From: a virus
Length of the DNA stretch: 28,755 nt
IMG/VR virus record: IMGVR_UViG_3300032286_000567
Span: 1-28,755 of that record
Reading direction: 5' to 3' (one strand)
The translations under genes were made by a program, and so were the position numbers. Below the pieces are notes generated by a model. The model had not been told where the DNA came from. It saw nothing but the letters and a program-made list of their open reading frames with translations, and made no database searches. Shown here in pieces: positions 15,735 through 23,122 of the stretch (the first letter of the stretch is position 1; each line of letters starts with the position of its first letter).

Positions 15735-17117
15735 ATGAATATTGAAAAGTCCATTTGGTCAAACGGAAGTAGAAAGATGAATCTTGCTTTTCCAATCGCC
15801 AAAGTAGATAAAGAAAATAGAACCGTTTCTGGATTTGCAACACTAGATAATGTTGACAAGCATGGAGATGTGATTACTGCCGAAGCCAGCAAAGCTGCCT
15901 TTGAGAGATTTCGTGGAAATTTGCGAGAAATGCATCAACCAATTGCCGTTGGCAAAGTATTGTCTTTTAACGAAGAAGATTTTTATGACGCAGAGTCTGG
16001 AGTAAATCACAAAGGTGTTTTTGTTGAGGCATATATTTCAAAGGGTGCTCAGGATACTTGGGAAAAAGTATTAGATGGCACCCTTACTGGATTTTCAATT
16101 GGTGGAAATATTGTAGAGGCATCTGCAGATTCAGATAGCGAAGATAGTCATAGAGTTATTCAAGCTTATGACCTACAAGAATTAAGCCTTGTCGATAATC
16201 CAGCTAATCCATTGGCAAATATTTTTTCTATTCAAAAGAATGGCGATGAATTGATTTTCAAGGGGCTTGCAGCAGAAACTGAAACTGAAAATGTATTTTG
16301 GTGCAAATCAGATCAGATTGCAACAGCTTATTCTGGAGAAACTAAAAACTGCAGCGTATGCGGAGATTCCATGCAAACAATTGGATGGGTTGAGAAATAT
16401 GATACGGAGAAAAACTCTTCTATCAAAAAAGTAGTAGATTCATTTTTTAGCAAAGATGATGCCCCAGGTCCAGTACATGGTCCAAATGGAACTACAGATT
16501 CCCCATCCGCCCCACTAAGTGTGACCTCTGAGGATACAATTAATTTGTATCCAGATCAGGCGGGAAACAATATTGGCACAACAAAAGTCAATAAAAAGAA
16601 AAAGAAAAATACAATCAGCAAAGGAGGTAGTATCGTGGCAGATTTAAGCCCAGAAGAACTAGAAGAATACGACCAAGCTGAAGAAATCAATGAAGTTGTT
16701 GAAGATACTGATGTAGTAGAAGCTACAGATGTGGCAGAAATTGAGGTTGATGAACTAGATTTTACGAAAATGGTTACTGACCTCAAAGACTTTGTTGGAG
16801 AAAAGCTTGAGAAAAGTGTTGAAAAAACAACCGATGATACTAATAAATTGCAAAAAGCATTTGAATTAGAGACAGCGGGAATTACAAAGAAGTTTGACGA
16901 ACTTGCTATTGAAAAGCAAGAATTGACAAAATCTATCGACACCCTAACAGATCTTGTTAAGAGCCTTCAAGGTTCACTACAAGACACAAATAAAAGACTT
17001 GCTATGTATGAAAATGACACAGCAATTAAGAAATCTGGGGAAGTGGACACTCCAGAAAAATCAATTCAAAAAACAAACATATGGCAAGGTTCCTTCCTCG
17101 GAGTCCAAGACTTATAG
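15735..17117 (+). CDS. Prohead protease fused to scaffold domain
   Basis: A 460-aa fusion. Residues 1-170 are an HK97-type (S78) prohead protease: a first strand pair (VSGFATLDNVDKHGDVI), catalytic His in EMHQP (H67), catalytic Ser in GFSIGG (S121) and the conserved ELSLVDNPANP (149-159). Residues about 187-222 hold WCKSD and CSVCG (C190, C206, C209), a small zinc-ribbon-like insertion. A disordered Pro/Gly/Lys linker follows. Residues 301-460 are very acidic and then coiled-coil, as expected for scaffold. A strong internal start at codon 301 should also make the scaffold alone. The capsid gene follows. Confidence 0.9.
   Translation: MNIEKSIWSNGSRKMNLAFPIAKVDKENRTVSGFATLDNVDKHGDVITAEASKAAFERFRGNLREMHQPIAVGKVLSFNEEDFYDAESGVNHKGVFVEAYISKGAQDTWEKVLDGTLTGFSIGGNIVEASADSDSEDSHRVIQAYDLQELSLVDNPANPLANIFSIQKNGDELIFKGLAAETETENVFWCKSDQIATAYSGETKNCSVCGDSMQTIGWVEKYDTEKNSSIKKVVDSFFSKDDAPGPVHGPNGTTDSPSAPLSVTSEDTINLYPDQAGNNIGTTKVNKKKKKNTISKGGSIVADLSPEELEEYDQAEEINEVVEDTDVVEATDVAEIEVDELDFTKMVTDLKDFVGEKLEKSVEKTTDDTNKLQKAFELETAGITKKFDELAIEKQELTKSIDTLTDLVKSLQGSLQDTNKRLAMYENDTAIKKSGEVDTPEKSIQKTNIWQGSFLGVQDL
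16621..16627 (+). promoter_or_regulatory. Internal Shine-Dalgarno for a nested scaffold start
   Basis: AAGGAGG lies 7 nt before the in-frame GTG at 16635 (codon 301 of the protease-scaffold gene). It is one of the strongest ribosome binding sites in the window and serves no other visible gene. Confidence 0.75.
16635..17117 (+). CDS. Nested in-frame scaffold protein (internal start)
   Basis: Starting at GTG 16635, this 160-aa product (MADLSPEELEEYDQ..) is the C-terminal third of the protease fusion. It has an acidic first 50 residues, then a heptad-rich coiled coil (..LETAGITKKFDELAIEKQEL..) and a conserved-looking tail ending WQGSFLGVQDL that could be the capsid-binding end. Lambda Nu3 inside gene C is the known precedent: protease-bound scaffold is made in small amounts and free scaffold in excess. 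The signal is seen directly, while production of the short form is inferred. Confidence 0.65.
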   Translation: MADLSPEELEEYDQAEEINEVVEDTDVVEATDVAEIEVDELDFTKMVTDLKDFVGEKLEKSVEKTTDDTNKLQKAFELETAGITKKFDELAIEKQELTKSIDTLTDLVKSLQGSLQDTNKRLAMYENDTAIKKSGEVDTPEKSIQKTNIWQGSFLGVQDL

Positions 17118-17167
17118 TCCAAACAAAACAAAAATTCCCCTTTTGAAAGGTAGGTGAAATAAAAAAA

Positions 17168-18430
17168 ATGAGTAACGAACTTTTACAAAAAGCAGTTAGT
17201 GCAAACCACACCACAACAGGTGATGGTGCATTCTCTTCCCTTGCAGCCAATGCAGACCTTAGCACCACAGGTGCTGACGGCGTAAGCGTTAAGGGTGGTT
17301 CAGGTCTTCTCTATCCAGATCAGGCTAACCGATTCCTAGATTACATGTGGGACGCTACAATTTTAGCAAAGCAAGCTCGTACAATCCGTATGCGCTCAAA
17401 TACAACTGAAATTGATCGTGTTGCAGTAGGTCAAAGAATCATGCAGGTTGCTGCTGAAGATAGCCCACAAGACTATGTAAATGCAGGTGGATCAACTGGT
17501 TTCCAGGCAAGTCCAGCTACATTCTCAAAGATCTCTCTTACAACTCGTAAGTTACGTCTTGACTGGGAAATCTCTGCAGAAGCACTTGAAGATAACATTG
17601 AAGGTCCAGATTTAGAAGATCACATCGCTCGTCTTATGGCTACACAAGCTGGTAATGACGTTGAAGATGTATTGATCAACGGTTCAGGATACAATGCTGC
17701 AGGTCCTCTAATGTCTGCATTCAAGGGCTTCCGTCAGTTAGCACTTGATAATGCACACGTTGTAGACGCAGGTGGATACGGTCTAGATAAGTTGATTTTC
17801 AATCAGGCTATCAAGGCACTTCCTCGTAAGTACAAGCAACGCCGTAACCAACTAAGATTCTTCGCAGGATCTAACTTGGTACAGGATTACCTATACGGTC
17901 TAACCAACACAAGTAACAACTTCCTCCCATTTGATATCTCTTCAGGTATCATTCGTGGCGATGTTGCTGCTAACGATGGTGGTCCAGGTACTGTAACCCC
18001 ATTCGCATTCGGAATCCCAGTCATCAACGTACCGTTGATGGATGAGACCCGTCCGTACAATGGAGGAACCAGCACAACAGGTACTACTTCAGGTCTTCAC
18101 GGCGAAGTACACTTGACGTTCCCACAGAACTTCATTATTGGTATCAAGCGTGATGTTGTTGTTTATCGTCTATTCCAGCCAAAGAAGGATACAATTGAGT
18201 ACACTCTCTTTATCCGTGTTGGTTGTGCAATTGAAAACTACGATGCACACGTTATTGTACAGAATGTTAGAGTTTCTGGTACATCTGCGCCAGTAGTTGG
18301 CTCGCTTGGTTCTTTGGGATCAAACGCAGCTGGAACTACAAACCCAGATGCTACAAGAGGTTCTTATGTAAACTTCCAACCAGGTGTGAACAATGTTCCA
18401 ACACAGGGTTCTGGATTAGGTACATTCTAA
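17168..18430 (+). CDS. Major capsid protein (HK97 fold)
   Basis: A 420-aa capsid subunit right after protease-scaffold, with an AAAGGTAGGTGA ribosome binding site. The first about 45 residues are low-complexity Ala/Ser/Thr/Gly. The body starts at LLYPDQANRFLDYMWDATIL, followed by the family-typical strand ..KLRLDWEISAEALEDNIEG and the helix DHIARLMATQAGNDVEDVLINGSG. The C-terminal part (..IKRDVVVYRLFQPKKDTIEYTLFIRVGCAIENYDAHVIV) is the usual end of the A-domain. Arginine codons are mostly CGT here, against AGA in neighbouring genes, which fits very high expression. A terminator follows at once. Confidence 0.93.
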   Translation: MSNELLQKAVSANHTTTGDGAFSSLAANADLSTTGADGVSVKGGSGLLYPDQANRFLDYMWDATILAKQARTIRMRSNTTEIDRVAVGQRIMQVAAEDSPQDYVNAGGSTGFQASPATFSKISLTTRKLRLDWEISAEALEDNIEGPDLEDHIARLMATQAGNDVEDVLINGSGYNAAGPLMSAFKGFRQLALDNAHVVDAGGYGLDKLIFNQAIKALPRKYKQRRNQLRFFAGSNLVQDYLYGLTNTSNNFLPFDISSGIIRGDVAANDGGPGTVTPFAFGIPVINVPLMDETRPYNGGTSTTGTTSGLHGEVHLTFPQNFIIGIKRDVVVYRLFQPKKDTIEYTLFIRVGCAIENYDAHVIVQNVRVSGTSAPVVGSLGSLGSNAAGTTNPDATRGSYVNFQPGVNNVPTQGSGLGTF

Positions 18431-18449
18431 TTTCAATCCAATTAAGGAT

Positions 18450-18482
18450 AAAGGGGACATTTTGTCCCCTTTATTCTTTTTT
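18450..18482 (+). terminator. Rho-independent terminator after the major capsid gene
   Basis: A perfect 10-bp stem (18450-18459 with 18463-18472) with a TTT loop is followed by a T-rich run (TTTATTCTTTTTT). It ends the capsid transcript 20 nt after the stop codon. Confidence 0.93.
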
Positions 18483-18491
18483 GATATTATT

Positions 18492-18500
18492 TGGTATAAT
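18492..18500 (+). promoter_or_regulatory. Extended -10 promoter of the connector operon
   Basis: TGGTATAAT, identical to the one at 5939, lies 9 nt after the capsid terminator. No convincing -35 box is present. Transcription from about 18507 leaves a short leader with AAAGGA before the ATG at 18524. Confidence 0.65.
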
Positions 18501-18523
18501 ATTTATATAACGAAAGGAATCAA

Positions 18524-18916
18524 ATGTCATTTGATACTCTTAAAATTAAGGAATTGAAAGAAATTGCAGAATCTTTTGCAGTAGATGTTCCAGCCAAAAT
18601 TTCTAAGCAACAGTTAATTATGCTTATGGAAGAAGAAGGCGTTACATATGATGCATACAAAAGATTCTTTGAGGCGGAAAAAGTAGAGCCTGAACCAGAC
18701 TTTACTCCACGCCCACCAAAGGTTGATGGAGATAATCCAGATGTTGTTTTGGTAAAAATGGATAGAGGTAACTTTACCTTCCAAGCTGGAAACTTTATGT
18801 TTACTAAGCAACACCCATTTATCGCTATGACAGCAAATGATGCTCAAACAATCTTTGACTCATATGAAGGTTTCAGATTAGCTACACCTAGGGAAGCCCA
18901 GGAATTTTATAGCTAA
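18524..18916 (+). CDS. Head protein with N-terminal HeH/SAP-like domain (130 aa)
   Basis: Residues 5-45 (LKIKELKEIAESFAVDV..ISKQQLIMLMEEEG) form a helix-extended loop-helix of the HeH/SAP/Rho-N type. In phage head genes this fold often lies just after the capsid gene and may touch DNA. The acidic Pro-rich middle leads to a compact C-terminal domain (MDRGNFTFQAGNFMFTKQHPFIAM..) that I do not recognise. The gene is the first after the capsid terminator and shares an operon with the connector genes. Possible roles are capsid decoration or DNA packaging accessory; neither is proven. Confidence 0.75.
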   Translation: MSFDTLKIKELKEIAESFAVDVPAKISKQQLIMLMEEEGVTYDAYKRFFEAEKVEPEPDFTPRPPKVDGDNPDVVLVKMDRGNFTFQAGNFMFTKQHPFIAMTANDAQTIFDSYEGFRLATPREAQEFYS

Positions 18917-18933
18917 TTTGTTGGAGGAAGTAA

Positions 18934-19872
18934 GTGCAACAAATTCATAATGGAACGAATCAAACGCTCACATTAGATATTTATAAGAACGGCTACTTGT
19001 CGAATGCAGATGGATCTGTGTTTGTAACCATTACAGATGCAGATACATCTGCTTCTGTCACATCTGGGTCTGCCTTTAGTGCCCCACCAGATGGAAGGTA
19101 CATGTTTGACCTGTATCCAAATTTCACATCATCAAACAAGGTAATAAAGATTAGGTGGGATTATGAAATTAACAGTGCATCTACTTTTCAAACACAGTAT
19201 GCTGAAATTGTAACCCCATACGCTTTAGTTAGTGATATTGTAGATTACTATAAAATTGGTCCAAGACCATCCGATTTAAACTATTACTCTGAGCATGATA
19301 TTACACTTGCAGAGCAAGTTGCTAGGTTAATGATTAACAATTATACTAGTCAAGATTTTGGAACAAGATACGACTCTCAAGAACAATTTGGTAGTGGTTC
19401 AGATGCCCTAGAACTTACTGAAAGAATGCTTACAATTGACAAAGTTTATGAAAATGGAAAGTTGGTAATAGATTACACAACTGGATATAATGTTTTCGGT
19501 TATGATGTAGAGTTGACCCCAACTGGAAAAGCAATTAGAATTAAGCTAGATAATACATATGGAGATGTTCGGTATGACAATCAGGTAGATCCAACAATTT
19601 TATACTATGGGTCATTTAGAAGTCATACTAGATACAAGGTAGTTGGTCAATTTGGATACAACTATGTTCCTCAAGATATCAAACTTTGCACAATGCTTTT
19701 GTGTGGAGATTTATTGTCTAATGACGCTGCGTGGAGAACAAAGTATTTAAAGAAAGTTTCACTTGCTGAAGTATCCTTTGAACTGGCTAAGGGAGCGTTC
19801 AACGGTACTGGAAATGTTTTGGTAGATTCTATTTTAGATTCTTACAGAAACATAAATATGGTTGTGATTTAA
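18934..19872 (+). CDS. Head-tail connector (adaptor) with extra N-terminal beta domain
   Basis: The GTG at 18934 is preceded by TTGGAGGAAG. Residues 1-90 form a beta-sandwich (HNGTNQTLTLDIYKNG..VFVTITDADTSASVTSG..GRYMFDL) like the small protein at 5980-6357. Residues about 100-312 carry the usual adaptor-type content: SDIVDYYKIGPRPSD..YSEHDITLAEQVARLMINNYTSQDFG, then strands and a final helix (LCTMLLCGDLLSNDAAWRTKYL..). At 312 residues it is much longer than simple connectors (about 100-180), because of the beta domain. Position between capsid and head-closure genes supports the call. Confidence 0.75.
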   Translation: MQQIHNGTNQTLTLDIYKNGYLSNADGSVFVTITDADTSASVTSGSAFSAPPDGRYMFDLYPNFTSSNKVIKIRWDYEINSASTFQTQYAEIVTPYALVSDIVDYYKIGPRPSDLNYYSEHDITLAEQVARLMINNYTSQDFGTRYDSQEQFGSGSDALELTERMLTIDKVYENGKLVIDYTTGYNVFGYDVELTPTGKAIRIKLDNTYGDVRYDNQVDPTILYYGSFRSHTRYKVVGQFGYNYVPQDIKLCTMLLCGDLLSNDAAWRTKYLKKVSLAEVSFELAKGAFNGTGNVLVDSILDSYRNINMVVI

Positions 19873-20328
19873 TTGGGAATATTTCAGTTAAATTCTTACA
19901 CAAATACTTTTATGAACATGACAGCAGAAGTATACATTCAAAAGAATGTTCAGTCAGACAGTGGAGCCATGACTCGCCAATGGGTCTATGACAAAACTAT
20001 TTCATGCAGAGCAATGGTTCCAGCAAGCAAGGCTGGTAGAAGCGTTTCGGATGGCAAGTCGTATGGAACTGGATCTCAAGGGTACGCTGAAAATTTAGAC
20101 ATAAAATTGCAGACAGAAGTTAGATTAAGTAAGCGTTTTAGAATTTCTGGAATTACCTCGGCAAACGGAGAAAAAACTTTTTTGGAATATGACAAAATAA
20201 GTTTAGAAGACACTATTTTTGACATTGTGTCTATGCACCCAGCTCTAGACCCTTTTGGAAAAATAGCTTATTATGAATGTAATCTTAGAAGGGCACAAAT
20301 TCAAAATAATGATATCATTTCAGTTTAA
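19873..20328 (+). CDS. Head closure protein (151 aa)
   Basis: The TTG at 19873 directly follows the previous stop, and later ATGs (19912, 19918) lack ribosome binding sites. The product shows the head-closure pattern: MTAEVYIQKNVQSDSGAMTRQWVYDKTISCRAMV, then a flexible loop (..GRSVSDGKSYGTGSQGYAEN), then strands (LDIKLQTEVRLSKRFRISGI..LEYDKISLEDTIFDIVSMHP). This beta-barrel closes the connector and joins the tail. The end overlaps the following gene by 20 nt. Confidence 0.72.
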   Translation: MGIFQLNSYTNTFMNMTAEVYIQKNVQSDSGAMTRQWVYDKTISCRAMVPASKAGRSVSDGKSYGTGSQGYAENLDIKLQTEVRLSKRFRISGITSANGEKTFLEYDKISLEDTIFDIVSMHPALDPFGKIAYYECNLRRAQIQNNDIISV

Positions 20329-21031
20329 TAACATAAATTCCTTTTTTGATGAGTTAAATTTAAAAATGGAAGGTCTTCAAGAGTTAACTTCCCCAACATC
20401 AAAAACTCAGATTGCCAAAGCCGTTTTTACAATTACATCCAAGCAGTTTGTTAAGGATTTTGCCAAAGAATCTTTTGCTAATCCCAAGAAATATTTCCAT
20501 ATGTATGAATGGAACAAACTGGGAAATAGTAACCAGAAATTATTTGTTATTAAAAGAGATTCAGTTAATTATGGAAATTTAAAAATTGGATTTAAGTTTA
20601 AGAAATCAAGGACACCTGTGCCAATTCCAAATATGCCTAAAAAAAATAATTCAAAAAAATATGTTTCTAAAAAAAGTATTTTTTACAACAAAGCAGAGGT
20701 TATGGAGTCTGGAAAACCAGTTTCGTTTACAACAAAACAATATTTAGCATTCTTGTCTCAAAAAGATGGAAAAGTTCATTTTATTAGACCAAGGAAAATT
20801 GTTAATATTTCTCAGCCAGGTGGAAGATCAACCAAGAACTCTTTTGAAAAATTTGCCAAGAAATGGTATCAGACTAAAGCGGAAAAAGCAGTAATAAACT
20901 CTAGACTATTTGTGTCACTTGAGAGTGCCGTAGCAAAATCTTTGGATGGAAAAAGTAAAGACAAAAAAGCGGTCAAAGAAACAATAAGGGTGGTAACAGA
21001 AAGATATGCACAAGGAGCTACTGAAGTATAA
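20309..21031 (+). CDS. Neck protein, HK97 gp10-like (240 aa)
   Basis: The frame is open from an ATG at 20273, but I prefer the ATG at 20309 (MISFQFNNINSFFDELNLKM), a typical start for gp10-like neck and tail-completion proteins. The protein is strongly basic with many lysines. It has an N-terminal helix pair (LTSPTSKTQIAKAVFTITSKQFVKDFAKES), a beta region (QKLFVIKRDSVNYGNLKIGFKFK), and a long inserted Lys-rich loop before the last helices. Gene order (head closure, this, tail terminator) matches the gp10 slot. The assignment rests on order and general composition, so it is moderate. Confidence 0.65.
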   Translation: MISFQFNNINSFFDELNLKMEGLQELTSPTSKTQIAKAVFTITSKQFVKDFAKESFANPKKYFHMYEWNKLGNSNQKLFVIKRDSVNYGNLKIGFKFKKSRTPVPIPNMPKKNNSKKYVSKKSIFYNKAEVMESGKPVSFTTKQYLAFLSQKDGKVHFIRPRKIVNISQPGGRSTKNSFEKFAKKWYQTKAEKAVINSRLFVSLESAVAKSLDGKSKDKKAVKETIRVVTERYAQGATEV

Positions 21032-21540
21032 TGGCTAACTATAGTATGCATCTCGTATTTGATGTAAATAAATATGTTTGGGATCAAATTAAAGAAAACG
21101 GTATATTAAACGAAAATGATTATATTGCTGACGGATTTGATACACCATTGATTCCAGTAATCCCAGCCCAACAAATCCCAGAATTTAACAACCTGATTCC
21201 AGGTCAAACATATTTAATTTATGATTATGAAGAGATGCCAACGCAAGAAAACTGGTGGATATCAAATCAAATAATTACATACTCTATTGTTTCCCCTAAC
21301 TACGACAAAATTACACAGGTTATGGCTATGTTGAAAGATTTATTTAGAAGGCATGATGATTCCGCAAAAGATTTAAATAGGTATTCTGGAGTTTCTGGAA
21401 TTTATGATTTTCATTACATAACAATAGATTCATCTACGTCTCCACAACATTTTTCTAATGAAGGCGGGTTTATGATGGGTGAAATAAAGCTTTATGTATC
21501 ATATGCAAGACACTTAGATAGTAATGGTAGATACCAGTAA
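21031..21540 (+). CDS. Tail terminator protein (169 aa)
   Basis: Starts in a TAATG overlap with the neck gene and lies just before the major tail protein. The alpha/beta content (..TYLIYDYEEMPTQENWWISNQIITYSIVSPNYDKITQVMAMLKDLFRR..IYDFHYITIDSS..GEIKLYVSYARHLD) matches the tail terminator fold, which caps the tail tube and binds the head. No promoter is seen at its start. Role inferred from order and strand-helix pattern. Confidence 0.72.
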   Translation: MANYSMHLVFDVNKYVWDQIKENGILNENDYIADGFDTPLIPVIPAQQIPEFNNLIPGQTYLIYDYEEMPTQENWWISNQIITYSIVSPNYDKITQVMAMLKDLFRRHDDSAKDLNRYSGVSGIYDFHYITIDSSTSPQHFSNEGGFMMGEIKLYVSYARHLDSNGRYQ

Positions 21541-21541
21541 T

Positions 21542-21570
21542 TTGGCTTTTTCATTCTTGTACGATAAGAT
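21542..21570 (+). promoter_or_regulatory. Promoter of the major tail protein gene
   Basis: TTGGCT (21542-21547), a 17-nt spacer and TAAGAT (21565-21570) lie in the gap after the tail terminator stop. Transcription would start near 21577 and give a leader of about 50 nt with a very strong AGAGGTGA site. The -10 is imperfect and lacks the TGG seen at the other promoters. Confidence 0.5.
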
Positions 21571-21627
21571 AGTTATGAGGAAGTGAAATTTGCTAATTTT
21601 CTAAAAAGAAAAGAGGTGAAAAAAAAT

Positions 21628-22689
21628 ATGTCAGACGTAAGAAATATTCTCGTTGGTGCTGCTCAGATCTTCGTATCTCGTGGCACTAACTCAAATCGTC
21701 CAAATACTACTCCAGGTGGAGCAGATCTAGCTTGGGGTGCAGCACAAAGTGCAAAGTCCTATTTATTAGGTGCAACAACCAAGTGGAGAGACGTTGGTTA
21801 TACAAATAACGGATTTGAAATCTCATATGAGCCAGGATACAACGATGTAATGGTAGATCAGTTGCTTGACGCAGCTCGTCTATTCAAGTCAACTCTTAAG
21901 GTTATGCTTAAGACTGAACTTACAGAAGGTAGCCTAGAAAACGTACAGTTAGCATTTGGTCAGAATGAAGATGCAGTAACAATTAGTTCCACTGGTACAG
22001 TTAACACAAACAATGTGTTATCATTTAACAGCGGTTCAGCTTTAGATCCTAACAAGGTATCTATTGCATCAGCAGGTACTGCAAGCTCTCTTTTTGCTAA
22101 TCAGACAACTGTAACCCCAGTAACAGCATCAGCTGCAACTGCAGGTATTACTTTTGCTGTGGCTCCACAATTCAATATTACTAGAGATGCAACTGGCTCT
22201 GTAAGTCTTGTTACCCTAGTTTATCCAGGTGTAATTGCAACTAGCAGCGCCACAGCTTCTGTAACATTGCCTGGTAGACTCCAAACTTATGGAACTACAC
22301 CAGGAAGTGTGGGTCAGGATGTTGTTTTAGCAATTGCTGCTTCGGCAGGAGGTGCAGCTAACGCTGTTCTTGCCCTTGCAGGTGGTGCTCTTGGTGATGC
22401 TCCTATCGAGCGTTCTATTGTAGCTGTAGGTAATGCTCCATATCAAATTGGTGCAACTGCTGCAGATACACAATCCCCTATCGAAGTTCAAGCTGGTACA
22501 ACATCAAACTCTAACTTCAAAGAAAGAGTTTATGTTGCTCGCAGAGTTGTTCAGGTAGATACTACATCTCATGGCTTAAAGCGTGATGCTGCAACTGTAT
22601 TCCCAGTTAGCTTCCGCTGCTTGGCTGATGACGCTGATGCTTATGATGGTGCCGAATATGGTGTTATCATTGATCGTGTTTACGGCTAA
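21628..22689 (+). CDS. Major tail (tube) protein
   Basis: The frame opens with a GTG at 21583, but the AGAGGTGA at 21612-21619 points to the ATG at 21628 (MSDVRNILVGAAQIFVSRG), giving 353 aa. The tube-protein pattern is clear: ..GATTKWRDVGYTNNGFEISYEPGYNDVMVDQ, then LDAARLFKSTLKVMLKTELTEGSLENVQLAFG. A Thr/Ala/Ser-rich, Ig-like or surface-exposed insertion (about 125-280) is followed by the final ..KERVYVARRVVQVDTTSH..FPVSFRCLADD. It follows the tail terminator and precedes a transcription terminator and the chaperone genes, the usual order. Confidence 0.88.
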   Translation: MSDVRNILVGAAQIFVSRGTNSNRPNTTPGGADLAWGAAQSAKSYLLGATTKWRDVGYTNNGFEISYEPGYNDVMVDQLLDAARLFKSTLKVMLKTELTEGSLENVQLAFGQNEDAVTISSTGTVNTNNVLSFNSGSALDPNKVSIASAGTASSLFANQTTVTPVTASAATAGITFAVAPQFNITRDATGSVSLVTLVYPGVIATSSATASVTLPGRLQTYGTTPGSVGQDVVLAIAASAGGAANAVLALAGGALGDAPIERSIVAVGNAPYQIGATAADTQSPIEVQAGTTSNSNFKERVYVARRVVQVDTTSHGLKRDAATVFPVSFRCLADDADAYDGAEYGVIIDRVYG

Positions 22690-22704
22690 AGTTAACAGCT
22701 TCGT

Positions 22705-22736
22705 AAATGCCCCTGAGAAATCGGGGGCATTTATGT
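22705..22736 (+). terminator. Terminator after the major tail protein gene
   Basis: A 9-bp stem (AAATGCCCC at 22705-22713 with GGGGCATTT at 22724-22732) is followed by a short T-rich run broken by A and G. It is weaker than the capsid terminator and may allow read-through. Confidence 0.75.
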
Positions 22737-22751
22737 ATTTAATATATATTT

Positions 22752-22760
22752 TGGTATAAT
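22752..22760 (+). promoter_or_regulatory. Extended -10 promoter of the chaperone and tape measure genes
   Basis: TGGTATAAT again, about 20 nt after the major tail terminator. No -35 box is convincing. The leader carries a full AAGGAGG at 22775-22781, 5 nt before the TTG start at 22787. Confidence 0.65.
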
Positions 22761-22786
22761 TCTATTATAGAAATAAGGAGGTTGCC

Positions 22787-23122
22787 TTGGCAACAACAGT
22801 ATACGATATTGAAGAAATTCAATTATCAAACGGAGAAACATTAGTAATTAGACCATTAACAATTAAGCATCTGAAGAAGTTTCTGGCAGTAATCAAGAAA
22901 ATGGATGAGCCAGACGTTACAGATGAAGATCAGGTAATGGAAATCTTTATCGAAGCAGCAATGGTTTGCCTTGAGCAATTAAATCCTGCACTTGCAAAAG
23001 ATATAGAAACATTTGAAGAAGTCATTGAAGTACCAACAATGATGAAAATTTTAGAAATTGCTGGAGGGCTAAAACTTAATGACCCAAACCTAGCGGTGGC
23101 GGATCTAGCTGGAGTGAACTAG
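22787..23122 (+). CDS. Tail assembly chaperone, short form
   Basis: A 111-aa acidic protein (MATTVYDIEEIQLSNGETLVIRPLTIKHLKKFLAVIKK..) with the strand-then-helices layout of siphovirus tail assembly chaperones such as lambda G. The TTG start is fixed by AAGGAGG 5 nt upstream. It lies between the major tail protein and the tape measure gene, the invariant position for these chaperones. The stop TAG (23120-23122) lies inside a stem-loop downstream of a slippery sequence, so part of the ribosomes should continue in the -1 frame. Confidence 0.88.
   Translation: MATTVYDIEEIQLSNGETLVIRPLTIKHLKKFLAVIKKMDEPDVTDEDQVMEIFIEAAMVCLEQLNPALAKDIETFEEVIEVPTMMKILEIAGGLKLNDPNLAVADLAGVN

Noticed and set aside
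16590-16609. A-rich lysine codons in the protease linker as a possible slippery site
   Set aside because: The runs are only five A long, do not form an X-XXY-YYZ heptamer in phase, and the neighbouring frames give no extension typical of a structural protein. The nearby AAGGAGG explains the region better.
16556-16942. 128-codon minus-strand frame opposite the scaffold domain
   Set aside because: It is the Ser/Val/Phe-rich mirror of an acidic, A-rich coding strand, with no ribosome binding site and no leftward promoter. Such antisense frames arise by chance opposite Glu/Asp/Lys-rich genes.
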